A stretch of DNA of 64,000 bases, from the NCBI RefSeq assembly GCF_013868155.1, contig NZ_JACEOG010000001.1, positions 1 to 64,000 on the forward strand, written 5' to 3'. Positions within the stretch are counted from its first letter, which is position 1, and the number at the start of each line of letters is the position of its first letter. The position numbers and the translations under genes are program-made. The notes beneath the pieces were generated by a model. The model was not told where the DNA came from. It worked only from the letters and a program-made list of their open reading frames with translations, and searched no databases. Of the stretch, positions 42,273-51,820 are shown piece after piece. Origin of the DNA: Aeromicrobium phoceense (GTDB lineage: Bacteria > Actinomycetota > Actinomycetes > Propionibacteriales > Nocardioidaceae).

Positions 42273-43214
42273 TCAGGGGGTGATGGCGGCGCGGGCCAGG
42301 GCCGCGGAGGTCGCGGGGTCGCTCATCCAGAGCGGCTGGACGCGCACGTCCCAGCCCTCGGCCGCGAGGGCGGGAGCCAGCGCGGCGTCCTCCTCGGCGA
42401 CGAGCCACGTGTCGAGCACGCCCCCCGCGGCGCGACGGCCGTAGAGGCGGGCGACGGCGTCGGCCGACGTCTCGACCCCGATCGCGGCCAGGCACGCGTC
42501 GGCCATGCCGCGCACCACCTTCCCGCCGATGATCGGCGAGATCCCCACGACCCGGCGCGCGTCGCCCAAGGCCACGCGGATGCCGGGCACCTGCAGGATC
42601 GGGCCGATCGACACGACGGGGTTCGACGGCGCCAGCACGACGACATCGGCGCCGGTGATCGCCTCGACGACGCCGGCTCCCGGCGTGGCCGCCTCGATCC
42701 CGGGGTTCGCGAACGCCACGGCGCGCAGCGAGGCGCGGTGGCGCGTCCACCACTCCTGGAAGTGCAGGCGGTCGCCGCCCTCGACGACGACGTGGGTGTC
42801 GACCTCGGCGTCGGTCATCGGCAGCAGGCGCGCACCGATCGGCCAGCGGGCGCTCAGCCGCTCGGCCACCTGGGAGGGGGTCAGACCCTCGCGCAGCCAC
42901 CCCGTGCGCGCCAGGTGCGTGCCGAGGTCGAGGTCGCCGAGGGTGAACCACGGCCAGCCCGCGCCCCACGCCCGCAGCTCGGCGCTGACGCGCTCGGTCT
43001 CGTCGGCGCGGCCCCAGCCACGCTCGGTGTCGTTGACCCCCGCCAACGCGTACAGGATCGAGTCGATGTCGGGCTGCAGCCGCACGCCCGAGAGCCACAG
43101 GTCGTCGCCGGTGTTGACGACCACGGTGATCTCGTCATCGGCGCCGAGCGCACCCCGGAGGCCCGTGACGAATCGTGCTCCGCCGACGCCGCCGGCGAGC
43201 ACCGTGACGCGCAT
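42273..43214 (-). CDS. fbiA: 2-phospho-L-lactate transferase FbiA (CofD)
   Basis: A 313-residue transferase that joins the phospho-lactyl or enolpyruvyl group to FO during F420 synthesis. The start [19 protein letters not shown] is the family nucleotide-binding loop; NTGDDLWLSGVRLQPDIDSILY, LAPSNPVVSIGPIL and ISPIIGGKVV follow. It overlaps the cofE stop by one base, so cofE-fbiA are coupled on the minus strand. It is convergent with the fbiC-FMO-fbiD unit across the lipoprotein genes. Confidence 0.95.
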   Translation of the reverse strand: MRVTVLAGGVGGARFVTGLRGALGADDEITVVVNTGDDLWLSGVRLQPDIDSILYALAGVNDTERGWGRADETERVSAELRAWGAGWPWFTLGDLDLGTHLARTGWLREGLTPSQVAERLSARWPIGARLLPMTDAEVDTHVVVEGGDRLHFQEWWTRHRASLRAVAFANPGIEAATPGAGVVEAITGADVVVLAPSNPVVSIGPILQVPGIRVALGDARRVVGISPIIGGKVVRGMADACLAAIGVETSADAVARLYGRRAAGGVLDTWLVAEEDAALAPALAAEGWDVRVQPLWMSDPATSAALARAAITP

Positions 43215-43891
43215 CAGCCGCCCGTCCGGAAGAGGTCGTCCTCGAGCGGGCGGATGATGCTGCGCGCTCCGGGGAGCGCGAGGTCGCCCACGAGGTCGCC
43301 ACGGCCGCGCACGACGGCGACGGGCACGTGGCCGTCCTTGGGCTTGACCAGCTCGGCGGCGCCGCAGAGCTCGTCGGCCACGCACGGCATCGTCACGGCG
43401 AGGGGGCGCCCGTCGGCGTCACGCCCGGGCTGCTCGAACAGGCGCACCCCGGCCGCGCCGATCGCGACGTCGGTCTGGCCGAGTCGCCACGGGCGACCCA
43501 GGGTGTCGGAGACGAGGACGCCCACGTGAGCGACCTCGCGGAGGCCCTCGGCGATCCGGCGGGCCGACGCGTCGGGGTCCTCGGGCAGCAGCAGGACCTG
43601 GCCCTCGGGCACGTTGCTCGCGTCGATCCCGGCGGCCGCAGCCACGATGCCGAGACGGTTCTCCACGATGCGGACCGCGCCGCGCTCGGCCACGACGCGC
43701 ACGGTCTCGGCCTCGATCGCCGCCTCACGGTCGGCGGCCGGGACGAACCGGCCCTCGGCCTTGCTGACGATCTTCGAGGTCACCACGACGATGTCGCCGT
43801 CGGCCAGCGAGGCGTGCGTGCGGATCAGCGCGGCGAGGTCGTCCCCGGGACGGATCTCGGGCAGGCCGGCGATCCCGAGAAGGGTCAGCAT
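43214..43891 (-). CDS. cofE: Coenzyme F420 gamma-glutamyl ligase (CofE)
   Basis: A 225-residue CofE-family ligase that adds glutamate residues to F420-0. [13 protein letters not shown] and [22 protein letters not shown], along with [15 protein letters not shown], are family blocks. It lacks the C-terminal FMN-binding dehydro-F420-0 reductase domain that mycobacterial FbiB (about 450 residues) carries, so that step must be done elsewhere. It is the first of the cofE-fbiA pair, 7 bases after prfB on the same strand. Confidence 0.94.
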   Translation of the reverse strand: MLTLLGIAGLPEIRPGDDLAALIRTHASLADGDIVVVTSKIVSKAEGRFVPAADREAAIEAETVRVVAERGAVRIVENRLGIVAAAAGIDASNVPEGQVLLLPEDPDASARRIAEGLREVAHVGVLVSDTLGRPWRLGQTDVAIGAAGVRLFEQPGRDADGRPLAVTMPCVADELCGAAELVKPKDGHVPVAVVRGRGDLVGDLALPGARSIIRPLEDDLFRTGG

Positions 43892-43898
43892 CGGTGGG

Positions 43899-45011
43899 TC
43901 AGGCCGCGTCGGTCTGGTTCCGGCGCCAGCGGATGCCGGCCTCGATGAACTCGTCGATCTCGCCGTCGAGGACCGCCTGGGTGTTGCCGGTCTCGAACTC
44001 GGTGCGCAGGTCCTTGACCAGCTGGTACGGGTTCAGCACGTAGTTGCGCATCTGGTCGCCCCAGGAGGCCTGGACGTCGCCGCGCAGCTCGTCGAGGTGG
44101 GCGCGCTCCTCGGCCTTCTTCAGCGCGAGCAGCTTGGCCTTGAGGATCACCATCGCGCTGGCCTTGTTCTGCAGCTGGCTCTTCTCGTTCTGGCAACTGA
44201 CGACCACGCCCGTGGGGATGTGGGTCAGGCGCACGGCCGAGTCGGTGGTGTTGACGCTCTGGCCGCCCGGACCGCTGGAGCGGTAGACGTCGACGCGCAC
44301 CTCGTCCTCGGGGATGTCGATGTTGTCGGTCTCCTCGAGCACCGGCACCACCTCGACCGCGGCGAACGAGGTCTGGCGGCGGCCCTGGTTGTCGAACGGG
44401 CTGATCCGCACGAGGCGGTGGGTGCCCGCCTCGACCGACAGGGTGCCGTAGGCGTAGGGCGCGCGGATCGCGAAGGTGGTGGACTTCAGCCCCGCCTCCT
44501 CGGCGTAGCTGGTGTCGTAGATCTCGACGGGGTACTTGTGGCGCTCGGACCAGCGGATGTACATGCGCTGGAGCATCTGGGCGAAGTCGGCGGCGTCGAC
44601 GCCACCGGCGCCGGAGCGGATCGTCACGAGGGCCTCGCGCTCGTCGTACTCGCCCGAGAGCAGGGTGCGCACCTCGAGGCTGTCGATGGAGTTCGCCAGG
44701 CGGTTGATCTCGGACTCGGCCTCGGCCAGGGAATCGGCGTCGCCCTCCTCGGCACTGAGCTCGAGCAGGACACCCACGTCCTCGAGGCGCTGGCGCAGGT
44801 TGGCGACCCGCTCGGTCTCGGCCTGGAGCACCGAGAGCCGCCCGGTGACGCGCTGGGCGTTCGCCTGGTCGTCCCACAGGTCCGGCGCGCCGACCTGCTC
44901 CTGGAGGTCGGCGATCTCGACCTGCATCTTCGGCACGTCGAGCACGCGCTCGATCGACGTCAGGGTCGTGTCGAGCTGTTTGATCCGGTCGTTCAGGTCC
45001 GTGGTGGCCAC
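43899..45011 (-). CDS. prfB: Peptide chain release factor 2
   Basis: A 370-residue class I release factor that reads UGA and UAA. The GGQ catalytic loop is at residues 249-251 ([10 protein letters not shown]) and the SPF recognition tripeptide is present ([11 protein letters not shown]). The frame is uninterrupted from the ATG at 45011, so the programmed frameshift of many prfB genes is absent. In other actinobacteria prfB often precedes ftsE and ftsX; here the F420 island lies between them. cofE begins seven bases after its stop. Confidence 0.97.
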   Translation of the reverse strand: MATTDLNDRIKQLDTTLTSIERVLDVPKMQVEIADLQEQVGAPDLWDDQANAQRVTGRLSVLQAETERVANLRQRLEDVGVLLELSAEEGDADSLAEAESEINRLANSIDSLEVRTLLSGEYDEREALVTIRSGAGGVDAADFAQMLQRMYIRWSERHKYPVEIYDTSYAEEAGLKSTTFAIRAPYAYGTLSVEAGTHRLVRISPFDNQGRRQTSFAAVEVVPVLEETDNIDIPEDEVRVDVYRSSGPGGQSVNTTDSAVRLTHIPTGVVVSCQNEKSQLQNKASAMVILKAKLLALKKAEERAHLDELRGDVQASWGDQMRNYVLNPYQLVKDLRTEFETGNTQAVLDGEIDEFIEAGIRWRRNQTDAA

Positions 45012-45151
45012 CTGTCGAGGTTACCGCTGCGGGCCTTGCCGGGTGCTGTCGACCGCCCGGCGGGACGGCCGATTCAGAAACCCTCGGTATCTGGAGTGAT
45101 TCACGTCCCATCGGCCCCGCCCGTTCGGCATGATCCCAGCGGGGGAATCGA

Positions 45152-46873
45152 TCATCGAACCGGAGTCGACATGACGAACGAACGCATCGCCGCCACCGCT
45201 GCCGGCGTCGAGCTGGGCCTCCTGGTGTTCCTGCTCGTGCCGCATGCGGCAGCGCTGGGCACCGCACTCACGTTCGCCCTGGCCGTCGCGTCCACCCTCG
45301 TGGTGGCCGTGACCGCGCGCGTCGTCATCGCCCGGTTCGGGGCGGACGACCCGTGGCGCGACCTCGGCCTGGACCCGGCCTGGGACCTGTCGCTGAGCGA
45401 GCTGTCCGCCTGACATGCCAACGGCGGGCCGTCTCGAGGGGGACGGCCCGCCGTATCTCCGCCATGCTTCCCCAGCCGCAACGCATCGCGGATGGTGAAG
45501 AAGACGTCCGTCTGGTCGGTCAGACCCACGACGTTCGCGGCCCGCGGCCCGTACGCCGCGATCCTCAGCTGCGAGCCGGTGTGCTGCTGCGAGCCGGCCG
45601 CGGCGCTGGTGGCGTAGTTGATCGTCATCGGCTGGCCGTCCTGCGTCAGCAGGTTCACCGTGGCGCCGGGGGTGACCGACCCCGCCTCGACGATCTGGCT
45701 GGTGTGCGCGTGGTCGGCGGTCACGATGACCGTCGTGTTCTTGTCCTTCTTCGCGTAGTCGAGCGCGACCTTCACGGACTCGTCGAGGTCGAGCGTCTCG
45801 CCGATCTGGCCGCAGGCGTCCGAGGAGTGGTTCCGCTTGTCGATGCTGGCTCCCTCGACCTGGAGGAAGAAGCCCTTGCGGCTCCGCTGGTCCAGCAGCT
45901 CGATCGACTTCTTCGTCAGGTCGGCCAGGCCGGGCAGCGAGTCGGTGCGGGCCGGGTTCTCGGTGCACGCGACGGGCGCCTTCTTCCCACCGTCGGCCGT
46001 GGCAGCGGGACCGGTCCAGCGCACCGGGAAGTTGCCCGGTGCGAACAGGCCCAGCAGCGGCTGGTCCTGGTCGGCCCTCTTCACCTTCGACAGCGACGCG
46101 AGGTCGTCGACGAGGCGGTAGCCCCGCTGCTGCGCCTGCTCGCGCAGCGTCCTGCCCTGCCAGCGTCCGGCCGTCGCGGTCTCGGCGAACGTGGCCGCGC
46201 CACCACCGAGGGTGACGTCGGGACGCGTGTCGAGGAGCTGCTCCGTGATGCTGCCGGCGCCGCCATTCTCCTTGGCGTTCGTGGGGCAGGTCTTCGTGGT
46301 CGCCGCGGGTCCGTAGCAGCTGCGGGCCGTCACGTGTGCGACCTGCACGGCCGGCGTCGCGTCCTGGATCTCCGCCGTGGAGACGTTGCCGGTCTTGTAG
46401 CCGGCCCGCTTCGCCAGCTCGAGCAGCGTCTTCTGCGGCTTCCCGGCGATGTCGACGCTGACCGCGTTGTCGTAGGTCTTGGTACCGGTGGCCCAGGCCG
46501 AGCCGGTGGCCGCGGAGTCGGGGACGTAGTCCGGCTTGCCCTCCTTGGTGAGCGAGTACGTCGTGTACTGGCCGGTCAGCGGGAGGCGGTCCAGGCCGGG
46601 GAACGTTCCCGCCGCGCCGTGGACGTAGTTGCGGGCGCTGGTGATCTCGGAGTCGCCCATCCCGTCACCGATGATGAGGATGACGTTCTCGGGGCGGCTG
46701 CCGTCGATGGCCTTCTTGACGGCTTTGGTCTGGTCGCCCGAGAGACGGGCGGCGCCGCCGTGGCGGCTGAGGTCGCGCTCGGCGGTGGCCACGGAGCCGA
46801 CCACTGCTCCCCCGAGGAGCAGTGAGGCGGTGCCGAGGACGACCACGCTGCGGGTGCTGGTGCGTAGGTTCAT
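45152..46873 (-). CDS. Secreted alkaline phosphatase (PhoA family) with run-on C-terminus
   Basis: An exported phosphomonoesterase. ATG 46873 starts a signal peptide ([28 protein letters not shown]). Active-site residues are D70 (IGDGMGDSE), nucleophile S120 ([12 protein letters not shown]), then [22 protein letters not shown] and QQHTGSQ, which hold zinc and magnesium ligands. The PhoA domain should finish near IRDALRLGK at about 45465. The frame instead runs on for about 100 codons with no stop, through the terminator hairpin and antisense to the small membrane gene, into Ser/Arg-rich sequence unlike the family. The true end is therefore unclear. Confidence 0.87.
   Translation of the reverse strand: MNLRTSTRSVVVLGTASLLLGGAVVGSVATAERDLSRHGGAARLSGDQTKAVKKAIDGSRPENVILIIGDGMGDSEITSARNYVHGAAGTFPGLDRLPLTGQYTTYSLTKEGKPDYVPDSAATGSAWATGTKTYDNAVSVDIAGKPQKTLLELAKRAGYKTGNVSTAEIQDATPAVQVAHVTARSCYGPAATTKTCPTNAKENGGAGSITEQLLDTRPDVTLGGGAATFAETATAGRWQGRTLREQAQQRGYRLVDDLASLSKVKRADQDQPLLGLFAPGNFPVRWTGPAATADGGKKAPVACTENPARTDSLPGLADLTKKSIELLDQRSRKGFFLQVEGASIDKRNHSSDACGQIGETLDLDESVKVALDYAKKDKNTTVIVTADHAHTSQIVEAGSVTPGATVNLLTQDGQPMTINYATSAAAGSQQHTGSQLRIAAYGPRAANVVGLTDQTDVFFTIRDALRLGKHGGDTAGRPPRDGPPLACQADSSLSDRSQAGSRPRSRHGSSAPNRAMTTRAVTATTRVDATARANVSAVPSAAACGTSRNTRRPSSTPAAVAAMRSFVMSTPVR
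45171..45413 (+). CDS. Small two-segment membrane protein, unknown function
   Basis: An 80-residue protein with two hydrophobic segments ([37 protein letters not shown]) and an acidic C-terminal tail. ATG 45171 follows CGGAG at good spacing, and nearly every third codon position is G or C, so it looks coding. No family is recognised. It overlaps, on the other strand, the extended tail of the alkaline phosphatase frame; a terminator hairpin follows. Confidence 0.65.
   Translation: MTNERIAATAAGVELGLLVFLLVPHAAALGTALTFALAVASTLVVAVTARVVIARFGADDPWRDLGLDPAWDLSLSELSA
45422..45453. terminator. Terminator hairpin between convergent genes
   Basis: A 12-base stem (45422-45433 with 45442-45453) around an eight-base loop. 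It lies just after the stop of the small membrane protein and near the end of the alkaline phosphatase domain. Confidence 0.8.
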
Positions 46874-46950
46874 GCCGTCAGCCCACCGTGGCCGGGTGAC
46901 GCCCGGGTGAACCGCGGCCGAAGTCGGGCGGTCCACTTCGGGCACGCCGC

Positions 46951-47100
46951 CTAGCGCGCGGCCTCCACGAGGCGGGTGGGGAGCTCGGGGGCCGGGTCGC
47001 CGTCGGCGACCTGCCCGATGACCGCGAGGGTCGTGAAGTACGCCGCGCACGAGAGCACGAGCGCGGTGCGCCGGATCTGCTGCCACGTGTATCGGTTCAT
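46951..47100 (-). CDS. Small single-pass membrane protein, tentative
   Basis: A 49-residue open frame beginning [29 protein letters not shown], with one hydrophobic segment and a charged C-terminus ([12 protein letters not shown]). A GGAG lies only two bases before the ATG, so initiation is uncertain. It fills the space between the phosphatase and the divergent DUF2510 gene. No family is recognised; it may be spurious. Confidence 0.4.
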   Translation of the reverse strand: MNRYTWQQIRRTALVLSCAAYFTTLAVIGQVADGDPAPELPTRLVEAAR

Positions 47101-47205
47101 GTCTCCAGCGCAACCGACGCAGGTGAACCCCTCGCCAACGAGGATCGACGAACGCACGGACATCGGTCGTCGGCCGCGGGCCCGCCGGGGGGCATGATGG
47201 TGGCC

Positions 47206-47817
47206 ATGGACGCTCCCAGGCCGATCACCCCGCCCGGTTGGTACGACGACGGGCATGGCCAGCTGCGCTGGTTCGACGGATCGGAGTGGACGCAGCACAC
47301 CGCTCCCCTGAGCCGGCCCGCGGCGCCCCAGCCCCCGGCGCGGCCCGCGGTCCAGCCGCGCGCCCAGGTGCGAACCGAGGACCTCGTCCCCGTGAAGCGC
47401 TCGAAGCTGGTCTGGATCCTGCCGATCGTGTTCGTGGTGGCCGCCCTCGTCGGCGCCCTGCCGGCGATCGCGCTGTGGAGCTCGGGCGCATTCGACTCCG
47501 AGCCCCTCGAACGCACGTACGCCGACTTCAGCCGGGCGGAGGCGAGCCAGGACTGTGCGGCACTCGTGGCCGTCACGACGCAGAGCTTCCGCGACGACCT
47601 GTACGACGAGCCGTTCACGTGCGCCTCCCTGGCCGCCCGTCCCCCGGTCTCTCGCGAGGGAGACCCGATGTGGGGCGTGCGGTTCGGGCCGATCGGGATT
47701 CTCGTGGTCGAGGAGACCGGCGCTGACGACGTCGATGACTACGACGACTTCTCCAGCTCCGAGACCTACACGTTCATCCGCGAGGACGGCCGCTGGAAGC
47801 TGGACAGCAGCGACTGA
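47206..47817 (+). CDS. DUF2510-domain membrane protein
   Basis: A 203-residue protein. The N-terminal 30 residues form a DUF2510 domain ([24 protein letters not shown]), then a proline-rich linker, one membrane segment ([24 protein letters not shown]), and an extracellular C-terminal domain of about 115 residues with a cysteine pair (QDCAALV, FTCASLA). DUF2510 proteins are common actinobacterial envelope proteins of unknown role. ATG codons at 47194 and 47197 are alternatives to 47206. Confidence 0.75.
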   Translation: MDAPRPITPPGWYDDGHGQLRWFDGSEWTQHTAPLSRPAAPQPPARPAVQPRAQVRTEDLVPVKRSKLVWILPIVFVVAALVGALPAIALWSSGAFDSEPLERTYADFSRAEASQDCAALVAVTTQSFRDDLYDEPFTCASLAARPPVSREGDPMWGVRFGPIGILVVEETGADDVDDYDDFSSSETYTFIREDGRWKLDSSD

Positions 47818-47859
47818 TCCCCACTTGCCACGGCGCGCGATCGGGGTGATCGTGGAGTC

Positions 47860-48885
47860 ATGGTGTGGGGGCACCTCCGAACGAGGATCGCGCTGGTCGC
47901 GGCGGCCGTGGTGGGCGCCGGCGTGCTGGTCTCCGCCTCCGCACCGGCCCACGAGCCTGCGAGGAAGCCCCTAGCCGTGGCCCCGCTCGCCACCGCGGTC
48001 GTCGCTCCGCAGGTCGTCCAGGCCGCTGCCACCGCGCGGCCCCGCTGCTTCGGTGCCGCGTCGATGGCCAAGAAGCGGTGCCACAACCCCGCGCTCAAGG
48101 GCAAGCTGATCCAGCGCCCGGGCATCGCCAAGCGCGAGACCGCGCAGTACCCCGGCAAGCAGTGCTACCAGAGCGGCGTCCAGCAGATCCGCCTCAACCG
48201 GGGCTGCACCTTCGGCACCCGGGCCGCCGGCCGTCCGCACGTGATCCTCGTGGGCGACTCCCATGCACGCGCGATCATGCCCGCCTTCGTCGAGATGGCC
48301 CGGGCCGGGCGCATCTCGCTGGAGGTGCAGGTGCGCGGCTCGTGCTCCTGGACGACGTCACGGGTGAACCACCCCGACAAGTCCCGCGTCCGGCCGTGCA
48401 CGCTCTACCGCAAGAACCTCCAGCGCTGGTTGCTGAAGCAGGCGCCGCGCACCGACGTGGTCGTGACGACCGGGTACGCGCGTCAGGTGTCGGGCAGCGC
48501 GAAGTCGCAGGTCATCAAGATGCGCGCGCTCTGGCGGCCGGTGATCCGCAAGGGCGTGCGGATCGTGGCCATCAGCGACAACCCGCGCCTCAAGGGCGAG
48601 CCGCAGAAGTGCCTCGTGAAGTACGGCGCCATCCGCGGTGCGAGGAAGTGCGGCGTCTCGACGAAGGCGGGCCTCTCGCGCGACCCGTTCCTGCTGACCG
48701 CGAAGAAGACCCGCGGCGCCACGGCCCTCGACCTGCGGCCCCGCTTCTGCAAGAAGGGCTTCTGCCCCGCGGTGATCGGCGGCGCCAACGTGTACCGCGA
48801 CCACACGCACATCACGGTGACCTACGCCGAGACGCTCGCGCCCGTCCTGACCGGCAAGTTCCGCGCCATGCGGATCATTCGCTGA
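47860..48885 (+). CDS. Secreted SGNH-type hydrolase (O-acyl transfer type domain)
   Basis: A 341-residue exported protein. A membrane or signal segment (RIALVAAAVVGAGVLVSASAPAHE) precedes a region with four cysteines and then an SGNH domain: VILVGDSHARAIMP holds the nucleophile serine, and YRDHTHIT holds the Asp-His pair. The domain type resembles the SGNH part fused to OafA-like acyltransferases, but here it is free-standing. It could act with a membrane acyltransferase encoded elsewhere, such as the one at 2763; this is inference. It is convergent with lsr2. Confidence 0.82.
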   Translation: MVWGHLRTRIALVAAAVVGAGVLVSASAPAHEPARKPLAVAPLATAVVAPQVVQAAATARPRCFGAASMAKKRCHNPALKGKLIQRPGIAKRETAQYPGKQCYQSGVQQIRLNRGCTFGTRAAGRPHVILVGDSHARAIMPAFVEMARAGRISLEVQVRGSCSWTTSRVNHPDKSRVRPCTLYRKNLQRWLLKQAPRTDVVVTTGYARQVSGSAKSQVIKMRALWRPVIRKGVRIVAISDNPRLKGEPQKCLVKYGAIRGARKCGVSTKAGLSRDPFLLTAKKTRGATALDLRPRFCKKGFCPAVIGGANVYRDHTHITVTYAETLAPVLTGKFRAMRIIR

Positions 48886-48895
48886 GCCCTGACGA

Positions 48896-49249
48896 TCACG
48901 GCGCGGCGTCGAAGGCGTCCAGGACCTCCTTCTTGATCCGGCCGCGCTCACTCACCTCGTAGCCGTTCTCCTTCGCCCACGTCCGCACGTGGGCGAGCTC
49001 CTCCGGGCTGCGACCCGATCCGGATCCGGCGCTGCCGCTGCGGCGCGCGGAGGTACCGCGCGACGGTGCCTTGCGCGCGGCCTTGACGTAGGTCTCGAGC
49101 GAGGCGCGGAGGGCATCGGCCTCCTTCTTCGTCAGGTCGATCTCATAGCTGGTGCCATCGAGGGCGAACGAGACGGTCTCTCCCTTGCCGTCCTGGATCT
49201 CCTCGCCCGAGATGTCGCTGGAAAGAATGGTGATCACGCGCTGCGCCAT
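48896..49249 (-). CDS. lsr2: Nucleoid-associated protein Lsr2
   Basis: A 117-residue Lsr2-family protein. The N-terminal dimerisation part begins MAQRVITILSSDISGEE and includes TSYEIDLTKKEADALR; a basic, serine- and glycine-rich linker follows; the C-terminal DNA-binding domain (VRTWAKENGYEVSERGRIKKEVLDAFDAA) holds the RGR AT-hook-like tripeptide. Lsr2 binds A+T-rich DNA and silences foreign genes. The A+T-rich stretch just upstream is a natural self-binding site. Confidence 0.96.
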   Translation of the reverse strand: MAQRVITILSSDISGEEIQDGKGETVSFALDGTSYEIDLTKKEADALRASLETYVKAARKAPSRGTSARRSGSAGSGSGRSPEELAHVRTWAKENGYEVSERGRIKKEVLDAFDAAP

Positions 49250-49382
49250 GATTTCTCCCTTTTCGGCATGAATTCTTCGACGAAAGGCGAATATCGCCCA
49301 CTCATCATCAATTCACCTTAGCGAGATCACCCTTCTTCTTTGTGGACTAAACAAAGGCAAGGATTCGGAAAAGTGAAAGAAG
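49250..49382. promoter_or_regulatory. A+T-rich region upstream of lsr2
   Basis: About 130 bases of markedly higher A+T than the surroundings, with runs such as AATTCACC and TTCTTCTTTG. It lies between lsr2 and the stop of the next gene and probably holds the lsr2 promoter and Lsr2-binding sites. No gene is seen in it. Confidence 0.6.
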
Positions 49383-50249
49383 TCATCCCGATTCGCTCAT
49401 TGGCAGTCCTTCGCAGAGGTCGGGCGATCTCGGCGGCGGCGTGCAGCCGTACGGCAGGTGCACCACCGCGGCGGCATCGAGCCCGGTGGTGCGGAAGACG
49501 TCGTTTTCACCCGGTCCGGGCGCGACCTCGATGCGGCCACGCTCGCCGTCGGCCGTGCTGTAGGTGAGCTCGAGCCTCCACGAGCACGCACACGCGGTGG
49601 CCCGCGCGAGCACGTCGACGAACTCCAGGTCCGACCGGGTCACCTCGAGCGACCTCGGCTGGCTCTCCCGGCCGGTCACGGGATCGAGCCACACGACCTT
49701 CTCTTCGTCGAGCGACACTGCGAGGTACGAGACGTCGGCCGCCCCACCCTTGTCCCCGGTGAACCAGTAGCCGGCGAGCGGCGGCTGTCGGTCCTGCATC
49801 TTCACCGCGAACTGATGGATGGTCACCGGCTCGTCGGTGGCTGCGCGCAGCTGGAGGCGGAACAGCGTGGTGGCCGCGTCATAGACGACTGGCGCGCCGA
49901 CCGCCTCCATCGCCGCCTCACCGCCGCGCGCCGCGATGTGGGCCGCCGCGTGCGTCTTCACCTCCGGGGCTTCGGGGGGCCAGACGTGCTCGCCGCGGTG
50001 GTCGGCCTCGACCATCGAGTCGAACTCGTCGGACTGCAGCACGGTGACCTGCAGCGGATCGCGGCCGGCGACCTCCTGGGCCTGCGACCAGATCCCGGGA
50101 CCGAAGTAGGACACCGCCCACGCGGCGACGATCGAGGCGAGCCCGGCCGCGATCACCTTCACCCGGCGCGTGAGGCCGAGCGAGGATCCGGCCTCCTCGT
50201 CGGAGCGCGACGGTGCTCGGCCCGACCGACTCCTGCGCCGCCTCGCCAT
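49383..50249 (-). CDS. Membrane-anchored protein of unknown function
   Basis: A 288-residue protein. The N-terminus is very basic (MARRRRSRSGRAPSRSDEEAG), followed by one membrane segment (VIAAGLASIVAAWAVSYFGPG), so most of it is outside the membrane. The extracellular part contains a pair of cysteines (ATACACSW) and a later pair near YGCTPPPRSPDLC. ATG 50249 follows GGGGG; a frame extends to 50315. No family is recognised. Confidence 0.7.
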   Translation of the reverse strand: MARRRRSRSGRAPSRSDEEAGSSLGLTRRVKVIAAGLASIVAAWAVSYFGPGIWSQAQEVAGRDPLQVTVLQSDEFDSMVEADHRGEHVWPPEAPEVKTHAAAHIAARGGEAAMEAVGAPVVYDAATTLFRLQLRAATDEPVTIHQFAVKMQDRQPPLAGYWFTGDKGGAADVSYLAVSLDEEKVVWLDPVTGRESQPRSLEVTRSDLEFVDVLARATACACSWRLELTYSTADGERGRIEVAPGPGENDVFRTTGLDAAAVVHLPYGCTPPPRSPDLCEGLPMSESG

Positions 50250-50327
50250 GTCGCCCCCGACCGTGGCAGTTCCACCTGTCGCTCCAGCATGCGACCCGGA
50301 GCGGGCGACTGACAAGCGCGAGGGCGG

Positions 50328-50537
50328 CTAGTGCTTGAAGTGGCCCGTGGCGCGGGCGAGGAGGTGCTGCACCTCGCGGCGGTCAGCGGCTTCGAGGCGC
50401 GGGATGAGCCGCTCGGCGGCCCGGCCGGACACCGTGGTGACCGTGCGGCCCTGCCACGAGACGAGGACCTTGCCGTCCTTCGTCACGCGGTGGGTGAAGA
50501 CGTCCTCGGCGAACCGGTTCCGGGCGTCCTCAACCAT
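50328..50537 (-). CDS. Small conserved-type protein of unknown function
   Basis: A 69-residue protein with a compact alternating pattern: VFTHRVTKDGKVLVSWQGRTVTTVSGRAAERLIPRLEAADRREVQHLLARATGHFKH. No signal peptide or membrane segment is seen. The last helix is basic. The stop is three bases from the start of the gene at 50541 downstream in the same direction (that gene's stop lies at 50541). It may be co-transcribed with that gene. Family not recognised. Confidence 0.6.
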   Translation of the reverse strand: MVEDARNRFAEDVFTHRVTKDGKVLVSWQGRTVTTVSGRAAERLIPRLEAADRREVQHLLARATGHFKH

Positions 50538-50540
50538 GGA

Positions 50541-50861
50541 TCAGTGCTTCGGGGTGCCCTCGGCGGCGGGCAGCGGCATGCGCTGCGTGGCCTCGATGTC
50601 GTGATCCGCCTGGGGGGTCGCGGGCGGGATCTCCGGGACGAAGTGCGTGCTCTTGGCGTTGACCGCGGCGGCGAGGACCCAGATGACGACGTAGACGAGC
50701 GCCGTGCCGCCGATGAACAGGCCGATCCACTCGATGGTGGACAGGGCCGCCTCGTCCACGGGCCAGGACTCGGGGGCGGTGCTGGCCGAGGCCGGGGTCG
50801 CGGCAGCGACGACGGCGAGCAGGGCGGCGGTGACGGCGGTGATCACTCGGGCGGGGCTCAT
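50541..50861 (-). CDS. Small exported/membrane protein of unknown function
   Basis: A 106-residue protein with an N-terminal signal-like segment (VITAVTAALLAVVAAATPASASTA) and a second membrane segment (TIEWIGLFIGGTALVYVVIWVLAAAV), ending in a polar tail. The -10-like TACGAT lies six bases before the ATG at 50861, consistent with a leaderless transcript. Upstream of it, GTG-started mscS diverges. No family is recognised. Confidence 0.65.
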   Translation of the reverse strand: MSPARVITAVTAALLAVVAAATPASASTAPESWPVDEAALSTIEWIGLFIGGTALVYVVIWVLAAAVNAKSTHFVPEIPPATPQADHDIEATQRMPLPAAEGTPKH

Positions 50862-50917
50862 GGGTCCATCGTATCCACCGGCATCTGGGCGTGAACCCTC
50901 ACCCGTAGGGTTGAGGG

Positions 50918-51820
50918 GTGGATTGGACATGGACGCCGGAGGACCTCGCCGGCTGGCTGCTGGACGTGCCCGGACGGGCCCTGCTCATCGTGCTCATCGC
51001 GATCGTGCTGCGCTGGCTCGCCCACCGGTTCATCAACCGCCTCACGGGGCGGGCCGCGAAGGGAGCGGTCCCGGGGATCCTCGCCCAGTCCAAGGCCGGC
51101 GTGTTCCTGGCCGACCTGCGCACCGGCTCGAGCGAGCGCCGCCGTCAGCGCGCCGAGACGATGGGATCGCTGCTGCGCAGCATCGCCTCGGGCGTCATCT
51201 GGAGCATCGCGTTCGTCATGGTGCTCGGCGTCTTCGGGCTGCCGATCGCCCCGCTGCTGACCGGTGCCGGAGTGGCCGGCGTCGCGCTGGGCTTCGGTGC
51301 CCAGACCCTCGTGAAGGACTTCCTCTCGGGGATCTTCATGATCCTCGAGGACCAGTACGGCGTGGGCGACGCCGTCGACGTCGGCGAGGCCGTCGGCACC
51401 GTCGAGGCCGTCGGCCTGCGCGTCACGCGGCTGCGCGACGTCAACGGCACCGTCTGGTACGTCCGGAACGGCGAGATCCTGCGCGTCGGCAACCACAGCC
51501 AGGAGTGGGCGCGCACCGTGCTCGACGTGACCGTCGCCTACGACTCCGACCTCGAGCTGGTCCAGCGGATCCTGCGCGAGGAGGCCCACGCGCTCGCCAC
51601 CGACTCCACGCTCTCGGCCGTCATCATCGAGGAGCCCGAGGTGTGGGGCGTCGAGCGCTTCGACAAGGACGGCGCCGTCGTGCGCACCGTGCTCAAGACC
51701 GCTCCCCTGCACCAGGCCGACGTGGGCCGCGCCCTGCGCAGCCGCGTGCTGCGCCGGTTCGACGAGGCCGGCGTCCGCATCCCCTCCACCACACTTCCGC
51801 CCTCGGGAGGCACCGCATGA
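50918..51820 (+). CDS. Small-conductance mechanosensitive channel (MscS family)
   Basis: A 300-residue MscS-type channel. An N-terminal membrane segment (LLIVLIAIVLRWLAHRFINRL) and a pair further on precede the pore helix LLTGAGVAGVALGFGAQTLVKDFLSGIFMI, the conserved gating segment; the cytoplasmic beta domain (DQYGVGDAVDVG, VNGTVWYVRNGEILRVGN) follows. It protects the cell from osmotic downshift. GTG 50918 lies just after a TAGGGT box. It overlaps the globin gene by four bases. Confidence 0.93.
   Translation: MDWTWTPEDLAGWLLDVPGRALLIVLIAIVLRWLAHRFINRLTGRAAKGAVPGILAQSKAGVFLADLRTGSSERRRQRAETMGSLLRSIASGVIWSIAFVMVLGVFGLPIAPLLTGAGVAGVALGFGAQTLVKDFLSGIFMILEDQYGVGDAVDVGEAVGTVEAVGLRVTRLRDVNGTVWYVRNGEILRVGNHSQEWARTVLDVTVAYDSDLELVQRILREEAHALATDSTLSAVIIEEPEVWGVERFDKDGAVVRTVLKTAPLHQADVGRALRSRVLRRFDEAGVRIPSTTLPPSGGTA

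Noticed and set aside
43899..45011. Programmed frameshift in prfB
   Set aside because: The frame is open from the ATG to the stop without an in-frame early UGA.
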